Shown one piece after another: positions 63,645-64,000 of a stretch of 64,000 bases of DNA. This DNA is from Photobacterium obscurum. GTDB taxonomy: Bacteria; Pseudomonadota; Gammaproteobacteria; Enterobacterales; Vibrionaceae. The position numbers and the translations under genes were made by a program. The notes under the pieces are model-generated. The model saw nothing but the letters and a program-made list of their open reading frames with translations. It made no database searches and was not told the origin of the DNA. Numbering within the stretch: position 1 is the first letter of the stretch; each line of letters starts with the position of its first letter. The stretch is from contig NZ_JAKRRW010000022.1 of assembly GCF_026191635.1 (NCBI RefSeq), forward strand, positions 1-64,000. The letters run 5' to 3'.

Positions 63645-64000
63645 TCAATACATCGTATGATTGAATAGCTCGATTGTTACATCTTCGCCCGGCATGACAC
63701 GGCCACGCTCTTGCTCGAGAACAACAAAGCAGTTAGCCTGATGCATTGAGCTAAAGGCACCGGAGCCTTGATTCCCCGTCGTTGCCACTTCAACCTGTCC
63801 TTCAGCATTGATCTGATAGATACCGCGTTGGAAGTCGGTACGGCCTGGACGCTTCTTGAATACGGTAGATGCTTTCGCTTTCAGGCGTTGTGGTGGCTGA
63901 TATTGAGTGTGGCCGGCTAGTTTTGCAATCATCGGCTGAACCAGTTGGTACAGAGTCAGCATGGCAGATACTGGGTTACCCGGAAGGCCGCAGAACCATG
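63645..64000 (-). CDS. moeA: Molybdopterin molybdotransferase MoeA, C-terminal part
   Basis: The 3' end of moeA; the gene runs off the window at 64000. The frame enters at [13 protein letters not shown], the hallmark MoeA loop, and continues into the C-terminal domain IV ([20 protein letters not shown], ending [14 protein letters not shown]). An internal ATG at 63962 is within the gene and is not its start. MoeA inserts molybdate into adenylated molybdopterin. It lies upstream of moeB on the same strand. Confidence 0.93.
   Translation of the reverse strand, partial: WFCGLPGNPVSAMLTLYQLVQPMIAKLAGHTQYQPPQRLKAKASTVFKKRPGRTDFQRGIYQINAEGQVEVATTGNQGSGAFSSMHQANCFVVLEQERGRVMPGEDVTIELFNHTMY

Overview
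The window is about 45 % GC, gene-dense, and most genes have close counterparts in Vibrio and Photobacterium. The VF530-family protein, the YajD HNH protein, the nap cluster, Cra, YajQ, SelO, CvfB, NupC, two LpxL/LpxM-type acyltransferases and an extracellular starch-degradation set together point to a marine member of the Vibrionaceae, most likely Photobacterium or a close relative. This is inference from protein resemblance; there is no rRNA in the window. It looks like ordinary chromosome, without prophage, integron, insertion sequence or CRISPR. Mobile-type sequence is limited to one small inverted-repeat element (5866-5976).

Layout. 1-6.4 kb: small unknown proteins, a VF530-family protein, a secreted S1/P1 nuclease and a ferric-reductase-like membrane flavohaem protein. 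6.5-13.1 kb: a lipoprotein 5'-nucleotidase with a PurR box and a leader terminator, then an RpiR regulator, a DcuC-type carrier and peptidase T. 13.5-17.7 kb: an exported GH31 alpha-glucosidase and a sodium:alanine symporter. 18.3-22.7 kb: a 58-residue zinc-ribbon-like protein, tRNA-Pro(GGG), an ABC exporter pair and small proteins. 22.7-28.2 kb: a DUF2760-Hsp70-Hsp70 chaperone locus. 28.7-31.5 kb: yajD, an M50 protease, a winged-helix protein and an unknown protein. 31.7-35.5 kb: napE-napA-napB-napC, with no napD. 35.8-38.2 kb: tandem lipid A acyltransferases. 38.3-41.4 kb: pirin, a J-domain protein and a serine-type permease. 42.3-49.6 kb: a 2301-residue lipoprotein amylopullulanase behind MalT and CRP sites. 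49.7-52.8 kb: yajQ, a DAHP synthase and a divergent stand-alone PEP-synthase C-terminal barrel with lost catalytic residues. 52.9-58.2 kb: an acyltransferase, selO, cra with its own operator, and an unknown two-helix membrane protein. 58.5-64 kb: cvfB, oppA, nupC, moeB and the 3' part of moeA.

Functional themes. Polysaccharide use: the amylopullulanase and the exported alpha-glucosidase would together turn starch, glycogen or pullulan into glucose, under MalT/CRP for the former, with Cra elsewhere in the window. Nucleic acid scavenging: the secreted nuclease, the surface 5'-nucleotidase and NupC form a plausible DNA/RNA-to-nucleoside route. Anaerobic respiration: Nap, a molybdenum enzyme, with moeA/moeB at the far end.

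The observations most worth a second look are the PEP-synthase-like pseudoenzyme divergent from a PEP-consuming enzyme, the DUF2760/double-Hsp70 locus with an internal terminator, the nap cluster lacking its usual NapD chaperone gene, the tRNA-Pro whose CCA end lies inside a 13-bp inverted repeat, the leader terminator of the nucleotidase gene, and the two-catalytic-domain amylopullulanase.
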